Assembly (NCBI GenBank): GCA_002973635.1
Contig: CP027224.1
Coordinates: 1,622,501 to 1,686,500, forward strand
Reading direction: 5' to 3'
DNA from: Lysinibacillus sp. B2A1
Lineage (GTDB): Bacteria; Bacillota; Bacilli; Bacillales_A; Planococcaceae
Length of the DNA: 64,000 nucleotides
Numbering within the stretch: the stretch's first letter is position 1; each line of letters starts with the position of its first letter. The notes under the pieces were generated by a model, which made no database searches, was not told where the DNA came from, and worked only from the letters and a program-made list of their open reading frames with translations. This document shows, piece after piece, positions 43,739 through 52,330 of the stretch. A program made the translations under genes and the position numbers.

Positions 43739-44624
43739 AAATATTACGAAAAAGTTTAAACAAAAAACAGCTTTGAATGATTTTTCAATGGTCATTGATG
43801 CTAATGAGTGTGTTGGATTAATTGGACCAAACGGAGCGGGGAAATCCACGTTAATTCAAATCATTGCCGACATTTTGAATGCAGATAAAGGAGAAATTCA
43901 TCTTGATGGTCAAAAGATTTCATCTATGGGAAATCAAATTGGTTACTTACCTCAGTATCCTAATTTTTACTCATGGATGACAGCATTTGAAACATTGTCC
44001 TTTATGGGAACACTTTCTGGTTTATCAAAAAATGAATTACAGCGAGAAATCCCACTGCTTTTAGAAAAGGTGGGCTTAGGAAAAGAAGCACATATGCATG
44101 TGGGGACATTTTCCGGTGGTATGAAGCAACGCCTTGGCATCGCACAAGCCTTATTGCATAAGCCAGCTTTAATGATTATGGATGAACCGGTATCAGCGCT
44201 AGACCCAATAGGCAGAAGAGAAGTGTTAAATCTATTAAAAGAAATAAAAAAAGAAACGACTATTCTGTTATCAACGCATATTTTGAGCGATGCGGAGGAA
44301 ATTTGTGAGCGCTTTGTTGTCATAAAAAATGGTCAGAAAATAGAGGATGCGACAAAATTAGAGCTGCTTGAGTACCATCAAGAATCAGCTATCTTTGTGA
44401 CATTACGTGAACAAGATTGTAAGTGGTTAACAATCATCGAGCATTTGCCATACGTAAAGAATATCGAGAGCTATGGAGATGGCTATAAAATACATGTTCA
44501 TCATTTGGAAGGTGATGCCCATCGATTGTTACAGCACGGTTTGGATTCAAACGTGATGTTTACAAAGTTTGAAATGGGTATTCAAGAAAGTCTAGAAGAA
44601 ATATTTTTAGAATTGGTGGTGTAA
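43722..44624 (+). CDS. ABC transporter ATP-binding protein (YxlF-like)
   Basis: A 300-residue ATPase from a GTG at 43722 (AAAGG upstream inside the previous gene). Walker A GPNGAGKST, signature FSGGMKQRLG, Walker B LMIMDEPVSALD and H-loop LSTHILSD. C-terminal extension of 80 residues as in YxlF/BcrA. The permease follows after 4 bp. With the small membrane protein before and the permease after, it matches the B. subtilis yxlEFG order. Confidence 0.88.
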   Translation: MRLEIKNITKKFKQKTALNDFSMVIDANECVGLIGPNGAGKSTLIQIIADILNADKGEIHLDGQKISSMGNQIGYLPQYPNFYSWMTAFETLSFMGTLSGLSKNELQREIPLLLEKVGLGKEAHMHVGTFSGGMKQRLGIAQALLHKPALMIMDEPVSALDPIGRREVLNLLKEIKKETTILLSTHILSDAEEICERFVVIKNGQKIEDATKLELLEYHQESAIFVTLREQDCKWLTIIEHLPYVKNIESYGDGYKIHVHHLEGDAHRLLQHGLDSNVMFTKFEMGIQESLEEIFLELVV

Positions 44625-44628
44625 GTGA

Positions 44629-45408
44629 ATGAGTGCTTTTATTGCATTAAGCAAAAAAGAAGTACAGCAAATGGCAAGGGAGTTTAAATTATTGTGGCTC
44701 CCAATCGTATTTATTTTACTAGGGCTAACTCAGCCGATTATGATGTATTATTTACCTGTTATTTTACAATCAGCGGGTGGTATTGAAGGTATTATAATTG
44801 ATCCTACTATGGCGAAGCCTGAAGGACAGGAGGTACTTGCCTCAACATTAAATTCACAATTTGATCAGCTCGGCATTATTATTTTGGTCGTTGCTACTAT
44901 GAGTATTATTCAAGGAGAGAAAGCCAATGGTATGATGAGCTTTATCCTAACAAGACCAGTATCAATATCTTCTTATTTAAATAGTAAAATCATTATCCAT
45001 TATATGTTAGCTGTTATATGTATAGCTCTTGGCTATGCAGTATCCTATGGCTATGCAGCGTATTTATTTACTACTGTTCCTATGACACAAGCTATGTGGG
45101 CTTTTGTATTTTATTGTGTTTGGCTGTTATTTATCATAACGTTTGTTGCGATGATAAGTACATTTTTTAATAGTCCTGCATTTATTGCACTAATAAGTAT
45201 CGTTGTCCTATTAATATGCCGCTTTATCGCGGGATTACATCCTTTCATAGATGCTGTAAATCCTGCTAGTAATAGTTTGTCTGCAGCGAATATACTGATG
45301 ACGGGTAATTTAGAAGCAGGGTACAGCATTCATATTATCGTCACACTACTATTGGTGCTTTTGATGTTTACTACCATGCACGGTTTCATTGCGAAGAAAA
45401 AATTTTAA
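44629..45408 (+). CDS. ABC-2 type permease (YxlG-like)
   Basis: A 259-residue permease with about six helices (near residues 20-38, 80-97, 112-133, 143-165, 171-190 and 230-250). The first extracellular loop is long (residues 40-80, as in YxlG/NatB-like proteins). The gene is joined to its ATPase upstream by a 4-bp gap and directly abuts the second ATPase gene, so the two exporter modules share one transcript. The substrate is unknown. Confidence 0.85.
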   Translation: MSAFIALSKKEVQQMAREFKLLWLPIVFILLGLTQPIMMYYLPVILQSAGGIEGIIIDPTMAKPEGQEVLASTLNSQFDQLGIIILVVATMSIIQGEKANGMMSFILTRPVSISSYLNSKIIIHYMLAVICIALGYAVSYGYAAYLFTTVPMTQAMWAFVFYCVWLLFIITFVAMISTFFNSPAFIALISIVVLLICRFIAGLHPFIDAVNPASNSLSAANILMTGNLEAGYSIHIIVTLLLVLLMFTTMHGFIAKKKF

Positions 45409-45426
45409 ATGGGATGTGATAAAGGC

Positions 45427-46128
45427 ATGTTATTAATAGAAGATTTACAGAAATCGTATGGGCAGCATGAAGTATTAAAGGGCGTGGCATTAAAGGTAGA
45501 AAAGGGAGAGATATTGGGGTTTGTAGGTGGGAATGGGGCAGGTAAAACAACAACATTAAATTGTATTACTGGCTCAGTAGAGCAGGATTGTGGAAAAGTG
45601 ATGATTAATAATGTTCTAAAATCGCAGTCACTTGACTATAAAAGACAATTTTATTTTATCCCTGACACCATTCATGTTTTTCCAAATATAGCTGCCTATG
45701 ATTGGATACATTTTGTTTTGAGCTTATATGAAAAAAACGATGATGCAAAACTACAAAGCCTCATCCATATATTTAGTATGGAAAAAAGTATGAATAAACC
45801 AATGGGAACATACTCTTATGGAATGCTCCATAAAATGGCGTTGATTACTGCCTTTACGATTAGTCCACCTATTCTTATTATGGATGAGCCGTTAAATGGT
45901 CTGGATCCACTTGCTGTTGTTGCTTTTAAAAATTGTCTAAAAGAATATGTTGAGAATGGTGGAACGGTTCTGTTTTCCACTCATTTGTTGGATGTTGCTG
46001 AAAAAATTTGCCGATCCATTTGTTTTTTAAAGGACGGCAAAATTGTTTTACATGAATCTGTAGAAAATCTGCTAGTCGATGGGAGCCTAGAAACTATTTT
46101 TATGGAGAAACAAGCTAATGAAGGATAA
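45427..46128 (+). CDS. ABC transporter ATP-binding protein (second module)
   Basis: A 233-residue ATPase. Walker A GGNGAGKTT, signature YSYGMLHKM (Tyr-Gly in place of Gly-Gly), Walker B LIMDEPLNG and H-loop FSTHLLD. The start at 45427 (MLLIEDLQKSYG) is favoured; the ATG at 45409 gives six extra residues and has no ribosome binding site. The C-terminal 11 bp overlap the next permease gene. Confidence 0.85.
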   Translation: MLLIEDLQKSYGQHEVLKGVALKVEKGEILGFVGGNGAGKTTTLNCITGSVEQDCGKVMINNVLKSQSLDYKRQFYFIPDTIHVFPNIAAYDWIHFVLSLYEKNDDAKLQSLIHIFSMEKSMNKPMGTYSYGMLHKMALITAFTISPPILIMDEPLNGLDPLAVVAFKNCLKEYVENGGTVLFSTHLLDVAEKICRSICFLKDGKIVLHESVENLLVDGSLETIFMEKQANEG

Positions 46129-47704
46129 TTTGCCATTAATTAAATTTTTCTTAACATCCGTTTATACAAAACCAAAGCAACCAATCGTGCAAGTGCTTTT
46201 AATACTAGCCTTTATTTATATAGCCTTACAGTATTGTGTATTTACCTTTATAATTTATTTTTTGGCTACCTCAGAGGTGTTTTTATTTTATAGCTTTATA
46301 CTATCGAATAGTATCACGTATATACTGATTTCCTATTTTGCGATTTCAGTAGTGTTTAGTCAAAGTGATTTTTCTATCTTAGCTCATTTGCCGATTTCAG
46401 CAAAGCGGATTGTATTGGCGAAAATAGTAAGTGGTATAGCTCTACCAATATTGGTCGTTGGAGTACTCTCCATACCTACATTTTTTATTTTATTAATAGA
46501 GTTTAATATAGGATTTGCTGTTAAATCTATTGTATTTTTACTTATGGTAAACATTTTCATTACATTATTTCTACTATGTATTTTATCTGTTTTGAATTAT
46601 TTACGCACCATTTTTAGGAATATATCCATCTATTTGATGGTTAGAATGATGTTTATTTTAGGGATTGGCATTTGCCCAATAGTCTTTTTTTGGCTAAATA
46701 ATATTGAGGCAATTAAGCTTGTTTTAGCGAAAGTAGATACATCAACCATCGCATCCTTAAGTGCGTCCATATCAGATTTTCTCGACATAGGCTATCGTTT
46801 TGCAATGCAACAGACATGGCTTGCGGAATTATTGCCATTAACGACTGCTCAAAGTGTATTTTATTTCTCTATAGTATTCTTACTGTGCTTTTTATTGTTT
46901 AACATAACTATAACAATCATTGGGTCTAAGTATTATGAATATGGTTCGTCTGTGAACAAAATTGAAAAAACGGCTAAGGTTTGGAGAAGCAATACTAGTT
47001 GGAGCAATTACTTACAACGAGAATACTGGATTATTCAATCTGAACCCTATTTTAAAATGCAAGCGATCTTAGGTATCATTATGACACCAATCGGCACAGC
47101 AATTTTACTAATTGTGATTCGGATGAATATGCTAAAGGCCGACTGGATTATTGACAATAAAGCTTACCTTTTTGTCTATATGATTTTGTTTATGAGCTGT
47201 ATGAACAATATTAGTGGAACACCTTATTCTAGAGAGGGTAAATATTATGCTTCGAGCAAAACATTGCCCTTGGAGCCACACAAAATATATATGGCAAAAG
47301 TAGTGATTTCCTCATGTATCAGTGCACTATCAGTCATCATAAGCTATATCTTTTATATGCTATTTGAAATAAATGACATGATAATGATGCTGTATTTATT
47401 GATGACGTTACTATTAGTCTTTTCTTATAATTTATTATCTCCGCTTTATGATAAAAAGCATCCATTACTTGACTGGACCAATACATCAGAGGCCATTAAA
47501 TCCAATCCTACAGTATTAATTAGCTTACTATATGGATTACCTTTATTAATTATCGTTGCGCTTCTCCATTTCAGCTTGCTTACGTTCCTTGTTTCTCCAT
47601 GGATATCAGCAGTCACTATTTTAATCATTGTAACTATAAGTACAATCACGATAATTTATAAAATTATTGATCAAAAGAATAGGAAGGATTACGTAAACAA
47701 TTGA
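46118..47704 (+). CDS. Large ABC permease subunit, second module
   Basis: A 528-residue membrane protein with about twelve hydrophobic segments in two clusters (residues 22-240 and 315-515), the form of a fused ABC-2 permease in the YtrC/YthQ range. Its ATG overlaps the upstream ATPase, and the stop overlaps the GntR start by 4 bp (TTGA). No named family is recognised beyond that. It would form the membrane half of the second exporter. Confidence 0.78.
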   Translation: MKDNLPLIKFFLTSVYTKPKQPIVQVLLILAFIYIALQYCVFTFIIYFLATSEVFLFYSFILSNSITYILISYFAISVVFSQSDFSILAHLPISAKRIVLAKIVSGIALPILVVGVLSIPTFFILLIEFNIGFAVKSIVFLLMVNIFITLFLLCILSVLNYLRTIFRNISIYLMVRMMFILGIGICPIVFFWLNNIEAIKLVLAKVDTSTIASLSASISDFLDIGYRFAMQQTWLAELLPLTTAQSVFYFSIVFLLCFLLFNITITIIGSKYYEYGSSVNKIEKTAKVWRSNTSWSNYLQREYWIIQSEPYFKMQAILGIIMTPIGTAILLIVIRMNMLKADWIIDNKAYLFVYMILFMSCMNNISGTPYSREGKYYASSKTLPLEPHKIYMAKVVISSCISALSVIISYIFYMLFEINDMIMMLYLLMTLLLVFSYNLLSPLYDKKHPLLDWTNTSEAIKSNPTVLISLLYGLPLLIIVALLHFSLLTFLVSPWISAVTILIIVTISTITIIYKIIDQKNRKDYVNN

Positions 47705-48087
47705 ATGTAAAAATAGATATAACTAGTAATACCCCATTTTATCAGCAGCTAACACAACAACTTCTATTAGCAATAGCGACAGGAAATTTGCAATGTGGTG
47801 ACCAGCTGCCCTCGATTCGTGATCTAGCAGGGCAAACAAACCTCAATCTTCACACCGTTCATAAAAGCTACAAGGAGCTACAAAAAAAGGGCATTATCTC
47901 AATAAAACCTCGTTCAAAAGCATTTGTAATAAATGAAAATTCTATCGAAGTCCAGGAAGCGAACCTTCCGCAAATTGCTGAGAAATTGCGACAGATTATC
48001 ATCGAGGCTTATGTATTTGGGCTGGGTGAGCAGCAGGTTAAGCAGTTGTTTCAGGAGGGGGTGGGGAAGTACTATACAGAGCTATAG
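47701..48087 (+). CDS. GntR-family regulator, YtrA subfamily
   Basis: A 128-residue regulator from a TTG at 47701 (GGAAGG upstream). The GntR winged helix occupies the first 75 residues (YQQLTQQLLLAIATGNLQCG, then QLPSIRDLAGQTNLNLHTVH), with a short YtrA-type tail instead of a ligand domain. YtrA-type regulators control ABC operons in which they are encoded; here it is the last rather than the first gene. It may act with the ArsR-like regulator upstream. Confidence 0.9.
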   Translation: MNVKIDITSNTPFYQQLTQQLLLAIATGNLQCGDQLPSIRDLAGQTNLNLHTVHKSYKELQKKGIISIKPRSKAFVINENSIEVQEANLPQIAEKLRQIIIEAYVFGLGEQQVKQLFQEGVGKYYTEL

Positions 48088-48096
48088 CATACAGAG

Positions 48097-48128
48097 AAAG
48101 AGATGGACTCTGCAAGGGTCATCTCTTT
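48097..48128 (+). terminator. Rho-independent terminator
   Basis: AAAGAGATG and CATCTCTTT form a perfect 9-bp stem (14-nt loop), then a T run. It ends the six-gene ABC operon. Confidence 0.88.
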
Positions 48129-48403
48129 TTTTTATTTATAATTAATGCTAAGACATTTTTAAATAGACTTCATCATATACAAATCATATTTCTTAATCCT
48201 TTTAGAATCTAATCCCCTTGGAAACAGCGCTCCATCTTCAACTTATTTTGTTCAAGCACTGTAATATTTTTTTAGGCAATTCTTTTTTGAGGATTTTCAT
48301 AATTGTTATTACCGTTTATTAGAAAATATGAATTAATTTAAATAAGGTGGTATTATTATTTATAACTAGAATTCCTTAATATAACAAAAGGGTGAGGTAT
48401 TTA

Positions 48404-49756
48404 ATGATATACAAAAATGAGAAGCAACTTTTAGATAAAGCCCGTGAGGCAATCGGAAAAACATTTAGTGAAATTGACCTACATGACCGTCTAGGAAAAG
48501 GACAGAAGGGCGGGTTTGGTCATATTATAGAAGAAAGTCATTTTGGTTATGAAATAAATAGTAATGCTGAACCAGATTTTAAAGATTTAGGTATTGAGTT
48601 GAAAGTAACGCCATTTAGGAAAAATAAAAATGGTTCATTATCAGCAAAAGAACGACTAGTATTGAACATTATTAATTATATGGATGAGGTACATACAGAA
48701 TTTGAAACATCGAGTTTTTGGAAGAAAAATCGTAAATTACTTTTAATGTTTTATGAGTGGAAATCAGAAATAGAGCGACAAAACTTCAAAATCATAGAAA
48801 CTACTTTATATGATTATCCAGAAGAAGATTTAATTATTATTAAAAAGGACTGGGAATATATTGTTAGTAAAATTCACGCAGGCGAAGCTCACCTATTATC
48901 TGAAGGTGATACTCAATATTTAGGTGCTTGTACAAAAGGCGCGAATAAAAGCTCGGTTCGTCAACAACCATGTTCTGAAATTATGGCACCACAACGAGCT
49001 TACTCTTTAAAACAATCATATATGACATCCATAGTTCGAGAAGTAATTACTGATGAAAAACTAACTTACTTTGCATCTATAAATGAGCTTCGTGAAAAAA
49101 CAATTGATGAGCTGTTACATGAACGATTTGCACCATATTTAGGAATGACACAAAGACAAATGGCAGAGCAACTTGATGTCCCATTTAATCCTGGTAATAA
49201 AGCATTTATTGCGAAATTGATTAGTTCTTTGTTAGGCGTTAAGGGGACACGGTTAGACAAAATTGCCGAATTTGCAAAGGCGAACATTCAATTTAAAACT
49301 GTTAGATTAAAGGAAAATGGTATTCCGAAAGAGCACATGTCATTTGTGAATATCGATTTCAAAGAGATAGTAAAGGAAGGTTGGGAAGAGAGCTATATCC
49401 GCAATTATTTTTTAGAAACACAGTTATTATTCATAGTATTTCAATTTAATGAAGAAGAGCTTATTTTTAAAGGGATTAAGCTTTGGCATATGCCTATGGA
49501 CACAATTGAAACAAAATTACATGAGTATTGGAATGCTATCCGTAGTGTTGTTAATGAAGGAGTGCAATTTCAGAAAACAAAACGTGGTATAAAAAATAAC
49601 TTACCAGACTCACAATTTAATGGAGTTCTACATGTTCGTCCAAAAGGAAGAAATGCTGCAGATAAAACAGAGTTACCTGATGGGCAATGGATTACGAAAC
49701 AATGCTATTGGCTAAATGATATGTATATAAGTCAGATTTTAAAAGAAATGGGGTAA
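48404..49756 (+). CDS. Sau3AI/MutH-type restriction endonuclease
   Basis: A 450-residue endonuclease. The catalytic triad of MutH/Sau3AI is visible as Asp58 (EPDF) and Glu65-x-Lys67 (IELKVTP), with the Asp-to-Glu gap of 7 as in MutH. The N-terminal part (LDKAREAIGKTFSEID, then GKGQKGGFGHIIEE) is typical of the family. The C-terminal half repeats some of the fold (Sau3AI acts as a pseudo-dimer). Sau3AI cuts at GATC; that this one does is inferred. AAAGGGTGAGG precedes the ATG at 48404. Two genes follow in the same operon, the last a cytosine methyltransferase. Confidence 0.88.
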   Translation: MIYKNEKQLLDKAREAIGKTFSEIDLHDRLGKGQKGGFGHIIEESHFGYEINSNAEPDFKDLGIELKVTPFRKNKNGSLSAKERLVLNIINYMDEVHTEFETSSFWKKNRKLLLMFYEWKSEIERQNFKIIETTLYDYPEEDLIIIKKDWEYIVSKIHAGEAHLLSEGDTQYLGACTKGANKSSVRQQPCSEIMAPQRAYSLKQSYMTSIVREVITDEKLTYFASINELREKTIDELLHERFAPYLGMTQRQMAEQLDVPFNPGNKAFIAKLISSLLGVKGTRLDKIAEFAKANIQFKTVRLKENGIPKEHMSFVNIDFKEIVKEGWEESYIRNYFLETQLLFIVFQFNEEELIFKGIKLWHMPMDTIETKLHEYWNAIRSVVNEGVQFQKTKRGIKNNLPDSQFNGVLHVRPKGRNAADKTELPDGQWITKQCYWLNDMYISQILKEMG

Positions 49757-49760
49757 GTGT

Positions 49761-50894
49761 TTGGCTGGTTATATTTTCACACTAGATAGTTTTGATTCTT
49801 TAAATGAAATAATAAAAAACGGTGTATATAGTACCAATATAAATGTTCCTAAAAAAAATAATTGGCTGACACCGCATGAAGGTACATTCACAGATTATTT
49901 ATCAATGAAGGAAGGAGATAATGTATACTTTTTTATTGATAGAAAAATATATGGGATTGGAAAGTTAAAAAATGTTGTAGAAGATTGCAAACTTCTAAAT
50001 TTTCCTAATGCTGATATCCCAATCGTAAACGATTATACCGAATTAAAAAATGAAATGATTTTAAATAAAACATTATTTAACTTAAAAAATCGATTTATTT
50101 GTACCTTTGAAAATAATCCGTTTTTTTTCAAAAATGGTGTCGATATGGATGATGTGTTAGCTTCCAATCCAAGTGCCTTTAAAATGCTTAGGGTCTTATG
50201 GAAACTCTCATTTATTAAAATTGATGATATTGAAAATAAAGCATTATTTGATTTTATTTTAAAAACAAATGAGTCTGAATTAGCAAATCCTTATAATATA
50301 TTTTATACTGAGGATTTACTCCACAATCGCATAAAATCGATATATACTAATAGTTTTAATGCTACTTCTAAAAATATATTAGATTTGGCAGCGGATGGAG
50401 ACTATATACGTCATGAAATGGCTATTGAAGCTGCAATTGTTGATAATATTAGTAATAATTCTAGTTGTAGTATATTTGGGGAATGGGACTATGTTTCTCA
50501 TCAAGTAGTTGCTTCCCCATTCAAACCTGTAGATTACATGGATAAGATGGACGTTTTTGGGTATAGATACATAGCTGGTTTTTCAACAGTTTCTAAATAC
50601 TTAACTATTGAAATAAAAAAAGATAGAGCGACTGAAGATGTAGTGCATCAGGTTATGAAATACGTAGATTGGATTAACCAAGAATACAGTAATGATTATG
50701 ACATGATTGAGGCATTTGTTGTAGCTAGACATTTTTCAAAAGAAGTCATTAATTTAAGAAATAAAATAGGACGAAGAGTTTATACAAAGGGAAGAAGACC
50801 TGCCGTGACACTTGAATGGAATAACTTAAGATTTATAAAGTACCGTTATTGCCAAAATACAAAAAATATAATATTCGAAGAAGAAATGATTTAA
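49761..50894 (+). CDS. Restriction-operon protein: PUA/EVE-like head plus NucS-like nuclease domain
   Basis: A 377-residue protein from a TTG (GGGG 7 bp upstream), 4 bp after the endonuclease stop. The head (YIFTLDSFDSLNEIIKNGVY, then EGTFTDYLSMKEGDNVYFFI, YGIGKL) has the pattern of PUA/EVE-type nucleic-acid readers, though I cannot name a family. The C-terminal 160 residues carry a PD-(D/E)XK pattern: Asp264 in MDKMDVFGY and Glu284-x-Lys286 in TIEIKKDRA, then VVHQVMKYVDWI, as in NucS/EndoMS, with upstream Glu219/Glu223. The middle is less clear. A nuclease that reads base state would fit a place between restriction and methylation genes. Confidence 0.7.
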   Translation: MAGYIFTLDSFDSLNEIIKNGVYSTNINVPKKNNWLTPHEGTFTDYLSMKEGDNVYFFIDRKIYGIGKLKNVVEDCKLLNFPNADIPIVNDYTELKNEMILNKTLFNLKNRFICTFENNPFFFKNGVDMDDVLASNPSAFKMLRVLWKLSFIKIDDIENKALFDFILKTNESELANPYNIFYTEDLLHNRIKSIYTNSFNATSKNILDLAADGDYIRHEMAIEAAIVDNISNNSSCSIFGEWDYVSHQVVASPFKPVDYMDKMDVFGYRYIAGFSTVSKYLTIEIKKDRATEDVVHQVMKYVDWINQEYSNDYDMIEAFVVARHFSKEVINLRNKIGRRVYTKGRRPAVTLEWNNLRFIKYRYCQNTKNIIFEEEMI

Positions 50895-50969
50895 ACTTAA
50901 AAGTTGATCCCTTTGCAGAAATGATTTATAATAAGTTATAATTAATTTTTGCAGAAAGGATGTTTGCTA

Positions 50970-52217
50970 ATGAAAGACACTCTAAATGTAGTAGAATTGT
51001 TTGCAGGCGTGGGTGGATTTCGATTAGGTTTAGAAAATGCGGATGCGAATCTTTTTAAAACCGTTTGGGCAAACCAATGGGAACCATCACGTAAATCACA
51101 GGATGCATTCGATTGCTATAAAAGAAACTTTGGTGGAGAGCCCAGTAATCAAGATATTGCAATGGTACCTAATAAAGTATTTCAGGAATTAGATATAGAT
51201 TTATTAGTAGGTGGCTTTCCTTGTCAAGACTATTCAGTAGCTCGTTCGTTATCAGGTGAGAAGGGGCTCGAAGGGAAAAAAGGTGTATTGTTTTGGGAAA
51301 TTAAGCGTGTCATCGAAAATTCCCACCCAAAGTATGTACTTCTCGAAAACGTCGATAGGTTATTAAAATCACCTTCTAAACAGCGCGGACGTGATTTTGC
51401 AGTTATGCTAGCAACGTTCCGTGACTTAGGGTACATTGTGGAATGGCGAGTTGTAAATGCTGCAGAATATGGAGCTGCTCAAAAACGCCGTCGTATTTTT
51501 ATATTTGCTTATAAAAATACTTTAAATTTCGCAACAAAACAGCGTAAATTCAGCCCATATGAAATTGTATTTAATGAAGGCTTCTTTACAAATACATTTC
51601 CAATTAAGCAAGAGCCTTATAAAAATCGAATTGCAACTGGTGTTTTACCTAATGATATCGTAGCAATTTCTGATGAATTTGCATTCGGGTTTCATACAGC
51701 TGGAATTATGTTAGAGGGGGAAATTTTTACTGCACAAACAGAAGTAGACTTTCCAAAATTTAGACCACTTAAACATATTTTAATTGACGAATCAATGGTG
51801 CCTGAATCGTTTTATTTAACAGATTTACAGGCTGAAAAATTTGATTATTTACGTGGTCCAAAGAAAATCGAACGTACATCAGCAGAGGGACATAAATACA
51901 TTTTTTCTGAAGGTGGTATGTCTCCAACGGATGAATTAGATGTGCCAGGTCGTACTATGTTGACAAGCGAGGGTTCTATTAACAGAAGTACACATATCGT
52001 AGAAGTAAATGGAAAAAAACGATTCCTAACACCTATAGAATGTGAACGATTAAATGGTTTTCCTGATAATTGGACAGCTGGTATGCCAGACCGTATGCGT
52101 TATTTTTGTATGGGCAATGCCCTTGTTGTGAATCTAATTACAAAAATGGGGAAAACTATCTTAGATATAGAAGTAAATGAACACAATAAATCAGAGCAAA
52201 TAGAAATGTTTATATGA
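50970..52217 (+). CDS. DNA (cytosine-5) methyltransferase
   Basis: A 415-residue C5 methyltransferase with every key motif: I (ELFAGVGGFRLG, residues 9-20), IV (GGFPCQDYSVA, catalytic Cys85), VI (ENV at 126-128), VIII (QKRRRIF) and IX-X (RFLTPIECERLNGFPDNW, GNAL). The start at 50970 has AGAAAGGA upstream; an in-frame TTG at 50949 is less likely. As the third gene of the operon it should protect host GATC sites (or the same site as the endonuclease) by methylating cytosine. Confidence 0.92.
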   Translation: MKDTLNVVELFAGVGGFRLGLENADANLFKTVWANQWEPSRKSQDAFDCYKRNFGGEPSNQDIAMVPNKVFQELDIDLLVGGFPCQDYSVARSLSGEKGLEGKKGVLFWEIKRVIENSHPKYVLLENVDRLLKSPSKQRGRDFAVMLATFRDLGYIVEWRVVNAAEYGAAQKRRRIFIFAYKNTLNFATKQRKFSPYEIVFNEGFFTNTFPIKQEPYKNRIATGVLPNDIVAISDEFAFGFHTAGIMLEGEIFTAQTEVDFPKFRPLKHILIDESMVPESFYLTDLQAEKFDYLRGPKKIERTSAEGHKYIFSEGGMSPTDELDVPGRTMLTSEGSINRSTHIVEVNGKKRFLTPIECERLNGFPDNWTAGMPDRMRYFCMGNALVVNLITKMGKTILDIEVNEHNKSEQIEMFI

Positions 52218-52232
52218 ATTAAAGTTTTACTT

Positions 52233-52273
52233 AAGCAGGTAAAGAAATATTTTTTCTCTTCACCTGCTTTTTT
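52233..52273 (+). terminator. Terminator after the restriction operon
   Basis: AAGCAGGT pairs with ACCTGCTT around a long loop, followed by TTTTT. It ends the restriction-modification operon and may also face the convergent permease gene. Confidence 0.75.
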
Positions 52274-52330
52274 ATTTTTGGAATCGAATTCATTAGTTAA
52301 GAAATTTTTAATGAGATTAAAATCAAATGT

